Shown here: one piece after another, positions 16,203 through 24,304 of the stretch
Position numbering within the stretch: position 1 is the first letter of the stretch
Layout of the letters: each line of letters opens with the position of its first letter
NCBI GenBank assembly: GCA_020636535.1
Contig: JACJXT010000011.1
Location: 186,001-250,000, forward strand
Direction: 5' to 3'
Length of the DNA: 64,000 bases
Origin: Chitinophagales bacterium
GTDB lineage: Bacteria; Bacteroidota; Bacteroidia; Chitinophagales; JADIYW01
Notes under the pieces: model-generated
The model's input: only the letters and a program-made list of their open reading frames with translations
What the model was told of the DNA's origin: nothing
Databases searched by the model: none
Translations under genes and position numbers: made by a program

Positions 16203-18653
16203 TTAATCTAAATAATATACTCTTTTTACTCTTGATGAAATTCCAGTCAACAATTCGTAGCCAATAGTACCTATTTTTTGTGCTTGTTCTTTTATCGCAA
16301 TATGACTTCCAAAAATTTCAACTTCATCACCTTCATTAACATCACTAATATTTGAAATATCAATCATGGTCATATCCATACAAACATTGCCAATAATTTT
16401 TGCTTTCTGTTGTTTAATATATACTTCGCCAACACCATTGCTAAATCTTCTATCAAAACCATCTGCATAACCAATTGCTAAAATGGCAATCGTCATATCT
16501 TGCGTAGCTTTTCCTTTACGAGAATAACCAATGGTGTCGCCTTGTTTTACTTTTTTAATTTGTGTAATTCTTGTTTTAAGCGTACCAATACTTTCTAAAT
16601 CGACTTGTATCTTATTACTCGTATCAATACCATATAAACCAATGCCTAATCGTACAAAATCGAAGTGTGCTTGTGGAAAATTGACAATACCAGAAGAATT
16701 TAAAATGTGCTTTTTAATAGGATAATTTTTTGTATTTTGAATTTGTTCAAATATTATTTTAAATTCTTCTATTTGTTTATTACTAAATTGATTTTCATTA
16801 TCATCTTCAGAAGCTGCTAAGTGCGAAAAGATTGTAGCGATTTTTAAATGATGATGTGCTTGAAGCGTAGTCAGTAATGATGGAATTTCTGCTTTAGTAA
16901 ATCCTAAACGATTCATTCCTGTTTCTACTTTAATATGAATATTTAAACTATCAATATTATAATAACTTAATTGATTAATTAATTGTTGAAGAATAAAATC
17001 GTCGTAAATCACTGGTTCTAAATGGTACTCAATCATTCTATTAAAATCAATAGCAGCAGGATTCATTACCATAATAGGAATAGTAATGCCATTATTTCTG
17101 AGATGTACACCTTCATCTGCATAAGCTACAGCCAAATAACTTGCTTTCAATGATTGAAGCACCGAAGCAATTTCAACACTTCCGCTACCATAAGAAAATG
17201 CTTTAACCATAGCAATAATTCCTGTATGATTGCTTAGTAGTTTTTTATAAGCATTAAAATTATTGATTAAGCTATTCAAATTGATTTCTAAAATGGTTTC
17301 GTGTGTTTTACCAATTAGCAATTGTGATATATATTCAAACTGATATTTTCTAGCACCTTTTATTAATATAATTTCGTTGTGAAAATCTAATTGATAAAAC
17401 TGTTTGATGAAACTGTTGGTATTTTCAAAATATAAATATTGTTTGAAGTTAGTTTGCAACACTTCTTGAAAGCTATCAAACACATTTCCAATAGTTATTA
17501 TTTTTTGTATATGATATGGTTGAATGATATGAATGAGTTGTTTTATAAAATCATCGTTGTTGAGTCCACTTTCTTCAAAACCAGAAACAATGAGTGTTCG
17601 ATTTTTATTAGTTGCTTGTTGATGCATAAAATCTAATGCAATTTGCAAACCAGAAAAATCTGCACTATAACTATCGTCTATTATAGTACATTGATTGATG
17701 CCATAATTTAATGACAAACGCATTGCTAACTTTTTTAGTTTTGCCATTCTTTGATTAATGCTTGTTACATCGTAATTTAAAATTAATAGCATGCAAATAC
17801 AATGCAATGCATTTTCTATTGAAGCATCATCTATAAAAGGAATGACAAACAAATTATCGTTAATAATAAGTTGTGTAGATTGATTTTCTTTAGTTATATT
17901 TTTAATTTTAAAATAAGCATTATCATCAAATCCAATAGATTTATAACGACTATCTAATTTTACTAATTCATTTATTATAGTATATTTATTATTGTATATT
18001 ATTTCATCAGTATTATTAAATAATATTAATTTTTCTTTTGTCTTTTCTGCTTGATTTTTAAATCCAGCATTATGTGCTTCTCCAATATTAGTAAAAATAC
18101 CAAGCGTTGGTTCAATCATTTTTTGTAGTTGCTGCATTTCGTTTGTAGTAGAAATTCCTGCTTCAAAAATAGCTAAGTTGTGTTGTTCGTTCATTTGTAA
18201 AACAGACAAAGCAACACCAATTTGCGAGTTATAACTTTTTGGACTTTTTACTATGCTAAAATCTTCGTTGAGTAGTTGAAACAACCATTCTTTGACAATT
18301 GTTTTTCCATTGCTTCCTGTAATGCCAATTACTGGAAAATTGAACTGTTGTCGATGATAAATAGCTAATTGTTGTAGTGCTACCAATGTATTATCAACCA
18401 AAATAAAATTAATATTGTTGTACTGTGTAATAACAGAAGTATTGCTCACTACAAAAGTATCGATGCCTTTATCTATGCATTGTTGAATGTAATGATGTGC
18501 ATCAAATCGTTCGCCAACTAAACAGAAAAAAAGTGTAGCACTATTTAAGTACAAAGAACGAGAATCGGTTGCTACTTGCGTAATGATTTTACTGCTGTTT
18601 GTATTGCAAGTACCATTAACAATGTTGGCAATTTGTTGTAAGGAATAGTTCAT
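16203..18653 (-). CDS. murF: Bifunctional UDP-MurNAc-tripeptide:D-Ala-D-Ala ligase / alanine racemase
   Basis: An 816-residue fusion with two peptidoglycan enzymes. Residues 1-450 are a MurF-type Mur ligase with the ATP-binding GITGSNGKT at 110-118 and IDDSYSAD near 325-332. Residues 455-816 are a fold-type III alanine racemase with the PLP lysine Lys484 in AMVKAFSYG and the second catalytic base Tyr710 in IGYSRKG. The racemase makes D-alanine; MurF adds D-Ala-D-Ala to the UDP-MurNAc-tripeptide. The fusion is typical of Bacteroidota and effectively diagnoses the phylum. D-Ala-D-Ala ligase is not in the window. It follows the Rieske gene with only two bases between, so the two are probably co-transcribed. 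Confidence 0.97.
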   Translation of the reverse strand: MNYSLQQIANIVNGTCNTNSSKIITQVATDSRSLYLNSATLFFCLVGERFDAHHYIQQCIDKGIDTFVVSNTSVITQYNNINFILVDNTLVALQQLAIYHRQQFNFPVIGITGSNGKTIVKEWLFQLLNEDFSIVKSPKSYNSQIGVALSVLQMNEQHNLAIFEAGISTTNEMQQLQKMIEPTLGIFTNIGEAHNAGFKNQAEKTKEKLILFNNTDEIIYNNKYTIINELVKLDSRYKSIGFDDNAYFKIKNITKENQSTQLIINDNLFVIPFIDDASIENALHCICMLLILNYDVTSINQRMAKLKKLAMRLSLNYGINQCTIIDDSYSADFSGLQIALDFMHQQATNKNRTLIVSGFEESGLNNDDFIKQLIHIIQPYHIQKIITIGNVFDSFQEVLQTNFKQYLYFENTNSFIKQFYQLDFHNEIILIKGARKYQFEYISQLLIGKTHETILEINLNSLINNFNAYKKLLSNHTGIIAMVKAFSYGSGSVEIASVLQSLKASYLAVAYADEGVHLRNNGITIPIMVMNPAAIDFNRMIEYHLEPVIYDDFILQQLINQLSYYNIDSLNIHIKVETGMNRLGFTKAEIPSLLTTLQAHHHLKIATIFSHLAASEDDNENQFSNKQIEEFKIIFEQIQNTKNYPIKKHILNSSGIVNFPQAHFDFVRLGIGLYGIDTSNKIQVDLESIGTLKTRITQIKKVKQGDTIGYSRKGKATQDMTIAILAIGYADGFDRRFSNGVGEVYIKQQKAKIIGNVCMDMTMIDISNISDVNEGDEVEIFGSHIAIKEQAQKIGTIGYELLTGISSRVKRVYYLD

Positions 18654-18655
18654 AA

Positions 18656-18979
18656 TTATACCACACCAATATACAAGATATCGTTTTCAATTTTAAATTT
18701 ATAACGCACTAATTTGTAGTGATTGCCATCTGCACTATTGCCTGTTTTAATATCGAACTTATAGCCATGCAAAGGACAACTGACGATGCCTTTTCTGTTG
18801 CAATGACCATAGTGTAATTGTGCACCAGCATGTGGACAACGATTGTTGATGCCAAAAATACCATCTTCGAGTTTTACTACACAAATAGATTTCCCTTCAA
18901 AAACATATTTAGCTGTTTGAAATAATTGTAAGTTTTCAAAAGCAGTTTTTACATCATCAGAAAGTGCTGTCCATTGCAT
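18656..18979 (-). CDS. Rieske [2Fe-2S] domain protein
   Basis: A 107-residue single-domain Rieske protein. The cluster ligands are Cys48 and His50 in CPHAGA and Cys68 and His71 in CPLHGYKF, the two-box pattern of Rieske ferredoxins. There is no signal or membrane segment, so it is a soluble cytoplasmic electron carrier of the kind linked to ring-hydroxylating dioxygenases or nitrite reductase small subunits, though neither partner is nearby. It precedes murF-alr by two bases; the link is probably transcriptional only. A TACCTTTA element lies four bases before its ATG. Confidence 0.92.
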   Translation of the reverse strand: MQWTALSDDVKTAFENLQLFQTAKYVFEGKSICVVKLEDGIFGINNRCPHAGAQLHYGHCNRKGIVSCPLHGYKFDIKTGNSADGNHYKLVRYKFKIENDILYIGVV

Positions 18980-18983
18980 GATG

Positions 18984-18991
18984 TAAAGGTA
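18984..18991 (-). promoter_or_regulatory. -7-like element (TACCTTTA) of the Rieske-murF/alr unit
   Basis: One mismatch from TAnnTTTG on the minus strand, ending four bases before the ATG at 18979. Confidence 0.35.
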
Positions 18992-19059
18992 GTTAATTAA
19001 AGTATTATGTAATAAACTTAAAAAATTAGCAAGGTGTTTTTGGAAGAATTTTTAGAAAA

Positions 19060-19395
19060 TCATTGTATAGAATAATCAGTAATATAAATGATAGGTGACC
19101 CTTCAAACCCGTCAGCTGACATTGGAAATATAGATTCAGACTCAGTGGCTTTTCTTGCTGTAAATTTTATAACTGTATTTTCTGGTAAATCTATAGGTAT
19201 ATTCAATGCTTCTACAACATGATTATAACCTTTGTAGCTTACATTGCTGTATGTATTGCTATTCATGCTTACACCAATTCCGCCACCCCAAGATCTAAAT
19301 TTCCCAATAACAGTTCCATAGTAGGTAATTGTGCTATTTTCTTTAGTACAAGAAACAGTAAGTAAAATTAATAGGAGATATAATACTTTCTTCAT
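19060..19395 (-). CDS. Small putative lipoprotein, 111 aa
   Basis: A 111-residue protein with a lipoprotein signal: MKKVLYLLLILLTVSC, Cys16 after LTVS. The mature part is about 95 residues and beta-rich (TITYYGTVIGKF, then GGGIGVSMNSN, then PENTVIKFTARKA), with no further cysteine. I recognise no family. It follows the beta-helix/cytochrome lipoprotein genes on the same strand after 108 bases but has a promoter of its own, so it need not belong to them. Confidence 0.7.
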   Translation of the reverse strand: MKKVLYLLLILLTVSCTKENSTITYYGTVIGKFRSWGGGIGVSMNSNTYSNVSYKGYNHVVEALNIPIDLPENTVIKFTARKATESESIFPMSADGFEGSPIIYITDYSIQ

Positions 19396-19410
19396 AAATA
19401 ATATTTTAAT

Positions 19411-19441
19411 TAAAGATAATTAGTATGTTTTACTTTTGCAA
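19411..19441 (-). promoter_or_regulatory. Promoter of the 111-aa lipoprotein gene
   Basis: On the minus strand TTG (19441-19439) is followed after 20 bases by TATCTTTA (19418-19411), a good Bacteroidota -33/-7 pair with one mismatch. The leader would be about ten bases. Confidence 0.5.
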
Positions 19442-19503
19442 GTAAATTTTTCTTAAAATATCAAATTAGTAATAAACTATTAGGTAAAGTTATGTAGACA
19501 GTA

Positions 19504-20748
19504 TCAATTTCCACCACCATTTAACTTTGGTAAGCTGCAATCAAAAGGTGTGATATCTGTGGTATAAGTTTTAAGCACATCGGTTTCTTTTTTTGCTTTC
19601 CACATATTCAAATTATAAAATTTAATGTCGCCATTATTCGTAAAGCAATTTTGATAAGGTGGTTTAAAATTGCCATTTTCTGCACGCATATCTGCTGTTG
19701 CATTGCCATCAAAAATTATGTCTAATGGTGTTTTAGAAATTGCCAAAACCAATTTGCCAAGCATAGAAGTCATATCTGGAATGAGTGTAATTTTTCTGCT
19801 AAATGTATTGTTGTGTATATTTATAGCTGTACAAAATGCAGAATATAAAGAATCGTTAATTGGTCTGCCTGTAACTTGATAACTCACTGCACAACAACCA
19901 AGTGTTTTATTGTCTTTTATCGTATTATTAAAAACTTCAACGCTATCGTAAGCCATAATGATAATACCACTTCCTGGTGGAATATCAGATACATAAGAAC
20001 CTGGTTTTGCAAAATTTTTAAAATTATTAGCTTCTACTTTATTGTTATACACTCTACAATTTCTGCCATGTTTTAAAGGCAATCCTGGTAAGTCGTACAC
20101 AACAATACCTCCGCTATTATTATAAGTGTAATTATCATATACATCAGCATTGATACAATTTTCAATTTCTATACCACAAACATTATGGTGTGCTGTACAA
20201 TTTCTTACAGTAACATTTATCGACTGACCAACATATACGCCAGCATCTGCACAGTAAGAAACATCAGAGTGTTCTATCAATACATCATGACATTCTACAG
20301 GATAATAACCATAATTGCCATTGGCAGAATCAGCACCTGTTGTCCATGTAGAATTCATGTTTTTGATGATTACTTGATTGCATGCTTTTAATTTTAAATT
20401 ATCGCCTTTTGCATCTTGAATCGTAAAACCTTCTATGGTAATATTATTGCAGTTGGTTACATTAATGCCTTCTGCTCCTTCTGTTTGATTTAAAAAAGAT
20501 AATATACATTTATCTTTTCCATTTCCTTTTATAGTGATATTGTTTTTTCCTTCAATAGATAAAGATTTAGTCAATATCCAGTTACCATCAGGAATTTCTA
20601 TTGTAGCACCATCTTCTGCCATAATAAATTGTTCTTGTAATGTTTTTTGAAAATTGGCATCGTTGACAAACTCAGCTTCTTTTTTAGTATTTGTTTTACA
20701 AGAAACTATTAAAATTATTAAGAGCAACAAGTAGATTATTTTTTTCAT
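19504..20748 (-). CDS. Parallel beta-helix lipoprotein (TIGR03805-like), copy A
   Basis: A 414-residue exported lipoprotein; the signal ends in LIVSC (Cys17). From about residue 45 to 300 it has stacked right-handed beta-helix turns, visible as repeated NITIEGF, VIIKNMN, VLIEHSD, VTVRNCTAHHN and ADVYDNYTYNN units. The most conserved block reads STWTTGADSANGNYGYYPVE, with SYCADAGVYVGQS after it. The protein matches my knowledge of the TIGR03805 family, which occurs paired with the HNE_0200/SO2930 family; the function of the pair is unknown. It is a close paralogue of the 22024-23292 gene (about 60% identical by eye), with the cytochrome gene between them. The beta-helix fold often binds or cuts polysaccharide, but no catalytic motif is evident. 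Confidence 0.85.
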   Translation of the reverse strand: MKKIIYLLLLIILIVSCKTNTKKEAEFVNDANFQKTLQEQFIMAEDGATIEIPDGNWILTKSLSIEGKNNITIKGNGKDKCILSFLNQTEGAEGINVTNCNNITIEGFTIQDAKGDNLKLKACNQVIIKNMNSTWTTGADSANGNYGYYPVECHDVLIEHSDVSYCADAGVYVGQSINVTVRNCTAHHNVCGIEIENCINADVYDNYTYNNSGGIVVYDLPGLPLKHGRNCRVYNNKVEANNFKNFAKPGSYVSDIPPGSGIIIMAYDSVEVFNNTIKDNKTLGCCAVSYQVTGRPINDSLYSAFCTAINIHNNTFSRKITLIPDMTSMLGKLVLAISKTPLDIIFDGNATADMRAENGNFKPPYQNCFTNNGDIKFYNLNMWKAKKETDVLKTYTTDITPFDCSLPKLNGGGN

Positions 20749-20764
20749 AAATATTTATTTTATA

Positions 20765-20907
20765 GTTGTGTGTTTAGAAACAAAATAAAGTAAAAATCGC
20801 TATTCTTAACATGACTAGGAATCTTTCTTTCTATTTTTAGAATAGATTCCAGATAAATTTCTTCGTTTTACTACGAAATTTTCTGGAATGACGCTCAAAC
20901 ACAGAAC
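20765..20907. repeat. Structured dispersed repeat with inverted ends
   Basis: GTTGTGTGTTT (20765-20775) and AAACACAGAAC (20897-20907) are inverted copies, 10 of 11 matching. Inside, ATTCTTAAC (20802-20810) and GGAATCTTTCTT (20818-20829) repeat the order found in the element at 12.6 kb. A hairpin at 20847-20888 pairs TTCCAGA and AAATTTC with GAAATTT and TCTGGAA. The element fills the gap between the cytochrome gene and beta-helix copy A, probably separating their transcription. Confidence 0.6.
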
Positions 20908-20917
20908 TGTTTTTTTA

Positions 20918-22018
20918 CTATTTCATACTGGCAATCCATGCTTTTACCAAATCAACACCTTCTTGATGTACTACAGAACGACCTAATTCTGGCATTCTAA
21001 TTTGTGGATCATTGTGTTCCATTCTATATACTAAAATAGATTCATCTGGTTTGCTTGGAACTACATCATATAATCTATCGCCACTACCAGAACCTGCAGC
21101 AACTGGCGATTTCATAATTCCCCATGCTTCTTTATTTTTTTCTGATAGCTGTAAAAACAAACCTGTTGTATTAGCATTGCCTTCTGGCCTATGACAATGT
21201 GCACAGTTAATTTCTAAGTAACTTTTAGCTCTTTCTTCTAATGAACCAGAAGTTTCATCGTTCCATTTTGCTAATTTATTATGTATATTATCTGCTGGAA
21301 CAAAACCAGTTAAATAACCAACGCTTGTCCATTTTTCTAATTGATTCATTGTTCCATCGGTATAAGCAAAATCGCAATTTAAGTTTCTTACTTTTGGCCC
21401 AATTGGTGTTAAAACATTTTTTACATTATGACAGTTTTTACATTCATTCTTGTTTGGAACAACATACGCAATATCCATTTTTTTACCAGCTTTATTTATC
21501 CAGCTAACTGGTAAAGTACCACCAACAATTTCTAAAGTAGCATCTGTTTGTTCGTCGTTCCATATATAAGGAAAAGCTTCCCATTTATCTGCTTGTTTAA
21601 TTAATAATCTTGTTTCTATAATTCTTCTGCCTTTGCTTTCGTCTCTTTCATCAATTGGATAATAAAAATTTTTTATTAATACTGTACCAACAGGAAAATC
21701 TAATGCTTCGTCTTTAACATATTTAGCAGTTTCTCCTTTTGGCATCCAAACAAATCGTGCTTTGTGTGCATAATCTGTAAATAAAGGCGTTATTAAATCG
21801 TAAGGTAAAACACCATCATTCGGAATTAAATCATTAAGTGTTCCCTTGAATAGGTGATATGCTGATAATTTTTCAAAAGGTTGACTTACATCTACGGTAA
21901 CAGTACTATTAGTATTAGTATCTGTGGTTGAATTTGTTTTTGTCTTTGTCTTACATTGTATCAACAAAAGCATAGAAATAATTAGTATACTTATTGATGA
22001 TATAATTTTAGTTTCCAT
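20918..22018 (-). CDS. Diheme c-type cytochrome-like lipoprotein (SO2930/HNE_0200, TIGR03806-like)
   Basis: A 366-residue lipoprotein; the signal ends LLLIQC (Cys22), followed by a Thr/Asn-rich linker to about residue 45. Two haem c attachment motifs are present: CKNCH at 193-197 and CAHCH at 272-276. RMPELG at 341-346 offers Met342 as a candidate axial ligand. The order fits the SO2930/HNE_0200 family, known to me as an obligate partner of TIGR03805 beta-helix proteins. It starts five bases after the stop of beta-helix copy B, so the two are co-transcribed. It should sit on a membrane face outside the cytoplasm with two covalent haems, and probably transfers electrons; donor, acceptor and any chemistry are unknown. 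Confidence 0.88.
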   Translation of the reverse strand: METKIISSISILIISMLLLIQCKTKTKTNSTTDTNTNSTVTVDVSQPFEKLSAYHLFKGTLNDLIPNDGVLPYDLITPLFTDYAHKARFVWMPKGETAKYVKDEALDFPVGTVLIKNFYYPIDERDESKGRRIIETRLLIKQADKWEAFPYIWNDEQTDATLEIVGGTLPVSWINKAGKKMDIAYVVPNKNECKNCHNVKNVLTPIGPKVRNLNCDFAYTDGTMNQLEKWTSVGYLTGFVPADNIHNKLAKWNDETSGSLEERAKSYLEINCAHCHRPEGNANTTGLFLQLSEKNKEAWGIMKSPVAAGSGSGDRLYDVVPSKPDESILVYRMEHNDPQIRMPELGRSVVHQEGVDLVKAWIASMK

Positions 22019-22023
22019 GATAA

Positions 22024-23292
22024 TTATTTTGCAGGTGTATTATTTCCGTTTATTCCAGTATAAGCACAATCAAAAGGTGTAACATCTGTATCATACGATT
22101 TTAAAATTTCTTTTGCAGAACTTGCTTTCCAAAGATTTAGATTAATGAACTTTTTCATGCCTTCATTATTTCTAATACAGATTCTTTTACCTTCTGGCAA
22201 CATACCGTTTGCATCTCTAACATCTTTTGCCGAAGCACCATCGTAAGCAATATCTGCTGGCGATTTTAAAGTAGCGACTAGTAGCTTGCCAAAATCGGTT
22301 TTAATATTTGGAATTAAAGTAGCTTTTCTGCTAAAGGTATTGTCGTGAACATCAATGGCATAGCAATATGGACCATAAGTAGAATCGTTGATTGGTCTTT
22401 CTGTCATTAAATAACTTACAATAGAAATTCCAGCAGTTTTATGGTCGGTAATGGTATTGCCAAAAACATCTACACTATCTGTTGCCATAATGATAATGCC
22501 AGAACCAGCAGGAACTTCTCCAACAATGCTTCCTGGTTTTGCAAAATTTGGAAAGTTGTTGTTTTTAACTGTGTTATTGAACAGTTTGGCATTTCTTCCG
22601 TTTGGTTGAAATAGTTTTGGTAAATCGAATACTAAAATTCCACCAGAATTATCTTCTGCCAAATTATCATAGATGTCTGAATTGATACAGTTTTCAATTT
22701 CAATTCCAGCTACATTATGGTGTGCATAGCAATTTCTTACAATTACATTAGTTGATTGACCTACATATACGCCAGCATCTGCACAATAAGAAACTTCACA
22801 TTTTTCTACTAAAACATTAGTACATTCCACAGGATAGTAACCATAATTGCCATTGGTAGAATCTGCACCAGTTGTCCATGTAGAATTTAAATTTCGTAGC
22901 ACTACATTTTTGCAGCCTTTTAATTTAATGTTGTCGCCTTTAGCATCTTGAACGGTTAAATTTTCCATAGTTACGCCATCGCAATTGGTAATATTAATGC
23001 CTTCTGCACCAGCAATTTGTCCTAAAAAAGAAAGAATGGTTTTATCTTTTCCAGCACCTTTTATGGTGATATTTTTTTTGCCTTCAATAGATAAAGTTTT
23101 GTCTAATAAAAAGTTTCCAGCAGGTAATTCTACAGTTCCACCATCTTCCACCAAAATAAATTTTTCTTGAAACTCTTTTTGAATCTTTTCATCGAAAGAA
23201 AAGTTTTCATTACTTGACTTATTGCCTTGATTTTTACAAGAAATTATACTAAAAAATGTTATGATTAGTATAAGAATATTTAACTGCTTCAT
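22024..23292 (-). CDS. Parallel beta-helix lipoprotein (TIGR03805-like), copy B
   Basis: A 422-residue paralogue of the 19504-20748 product. The signal ends SIISC (Cys20). The beta-helix turns are regular (ITIKGAG, VTMENLTVQD, VVLRNLNS, VLVEKCEVSYC, VIVRNCYAHHN, SDIYDNLAEDN), and the block STWTTGADSTNGNYGYYPVE is almost identical to copy A. The C-terminal part ends ILKSYDTDVTPFDCAY, again shared with copy A. It is the first gene of the unit, five bases upstream of the diheme cytochrome gene. Presumably the two lipoproteins work together at the cell surface or in the periplasm. A polysaccharide-binding or lyase-like role is possible from the fold only. Confidence 0.88.
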   Translation of the reverse strand: MKQLNILILIITFFSIISCKNQGNKSSNENFSFDEKIQKEFQEKFILVEDGGTVELPAGNFLLDKTLSIEGKKNITIKGAGKDKTILSFLGQIAGAEGINITNCDGVTMENLTVQDAKGDNIKLKGCKNVVLRNLNSTWTTGADSTNGNYGYYPVECTNVLVEKCEVSYCADAGVYVGQSTNVIVRNCYAHHNVAGIEIENCINSDIYDNLAEDNSGGILVFDLPKLFQPNGRNAKLFNNTVKNNNFPNFAKPGSIVGEVPAGSGIIIMATDSVDVFGNTITDHKTAGISIVSYLMTERPINDSTYGPYCYAIDVHDNTFSRKATLIPNIKTDFGKLLVATLKSPADIAYDGASAKDVRDANGMLPEGKRICIRNNEGMKKFINLNLWKASSAKEILKSYDTDVTPFDCAYTGINGNNTPAK

Positions 23293-23363
23293 TTTATAAT
23301 TATTTTTAACTACTTATTTATGGTGAATTTACTATTTTTTTTCAATGTAAAATAAACATTATC

Positions 23364-24251
23364 TCAGTTTAACAAATTAGCTAGACATTTTTCTATTGTT
23401 TCAAATTCAAAATTATAACCAGAATTAGTAATTTTTGTAGCACTACAATTATTACTAGTAAGCAACATAGTTGACATTTCGCCTAAAGTAGTTTGTAATA
23501 ATATTTTTGGAATTGGAATACTCATTGCAACAATATTTAACTTTTGGTTTATAGCACGATATAGTGTGTTGTAGCTTACTGGATTTGGTGCACATAGATT
23601 ATATATGCCTTCTAATTGATTTTGTAGCAACCAAGCAAATATTTGAACTGCGTCTTTAATGTGTATCCACGAAACATATTGATTGCCATCTCCAAAAATT
23701 GTATTAATGTGAAATTTTGTTGATGCTAATAGTTTTGGTAAAACACCACCATTTTTACTCATTACTATACCTAATCGTGCAATAGTAACTTTTGTGCCAA
23801 TATTAGAAAATTGAAGTGCCGCATTTTCCCAATGTTGACAAACTTCTGCTAGAAAATCATTTCCAATAGGAGCAGTTTCATCTACAACAGTTGTTGTATT
23901 TCCGTAATATCCAAGTCCAGAAGCTGTAATAAAATGTTCAATAGCAATATTATTGTTTTTAATACTATTGTATAACAATTGTGTACTCTTTACTCTACTA
24001 TCAATAATGAGTTGCTTTTGTTGATTAGTCCATCTTTTGTCGCCAATATTTTCACCAGCTAAATGAATAATACAACTTACCTCTTCAAAGCAATTCATAT
24101 CAATTTCGTTCGATTGATAATTCCAATAAAACGCATTAGGAGCTTTAGGATTTCTAGTCAATATATTAACCTCATATCCAAGATTTTTAAGTGTTACTTG
24201 CAAGTAATTACCAATTAAGCCAGTTCCACCAGATATTAATACTTTCTTCAT
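23364..24251 (-). CDS. TIGR01777-family SDR epimerase-like protein (YfcH type)
   Basis: A 295-residue extended short-chain dehydrogenase. The N-terminal KVLISGGTGLIGNYL is the NAD(P)-binding Rossmann motif (GGTGLIG). CIIHLAGENIGDKRWTNQQK is diagnostic of the TIGR01777/YfcH group, and SGLGYYGNT carries the active-site region. The C-terminal DUF1731-like segment is present but short. The family's substrate is unknown; related proteins are epimerases or dehydratases. A frame extends nine bases further upstream to TTG, but the ATG at 24251 is preferred. It is divergent from the ABC binding-protein gene. Confidence 0.92.
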   Translation of the reverse strand: MKKVLISGGTGLIGNYLQVTLKNLGYEVNILTRNPKAPNAFYWNYQSNEIDMNCFEEVSCIIHLAGENIGDKRWTNQQKQLIIDSRVKSTQLLYNSIKNNNIAIEHFITASGLGYYGNTTTVVDETAPIGNDFLAEVCQHWENAALQFSNIGTKVTIARLGIVMSKNGGVLPKLLASTKFHINTIFGDGNQYVSWIHIKDAVQIFAWLLQNQLEGIYNLCAPNPVSYNTLYRAINQKLNIVAMSIPIPKILLQTTLGEMSTMLLTSNNCSATKITNSGYNFEFETIEKCLANLLN

Positions 24252-24277
24252 TTTATGCAAAATTCCATTTTTACTAT

Positions 24278-24285
24278 TAACTTTG
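24278..24285 (+). promoter_or_regulatory. -7 element (TAACTTTG) of the ABC binding-protein gene
   Basis: Exact TAnnTTTG with 19 bases to the ATG at 24305. The -33 position holds a T-rich stretch but no TTTG. Confidence 0.45.
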
Positions 24286-24304
24286 TATCTAAAATTACTA
24301 CAAT

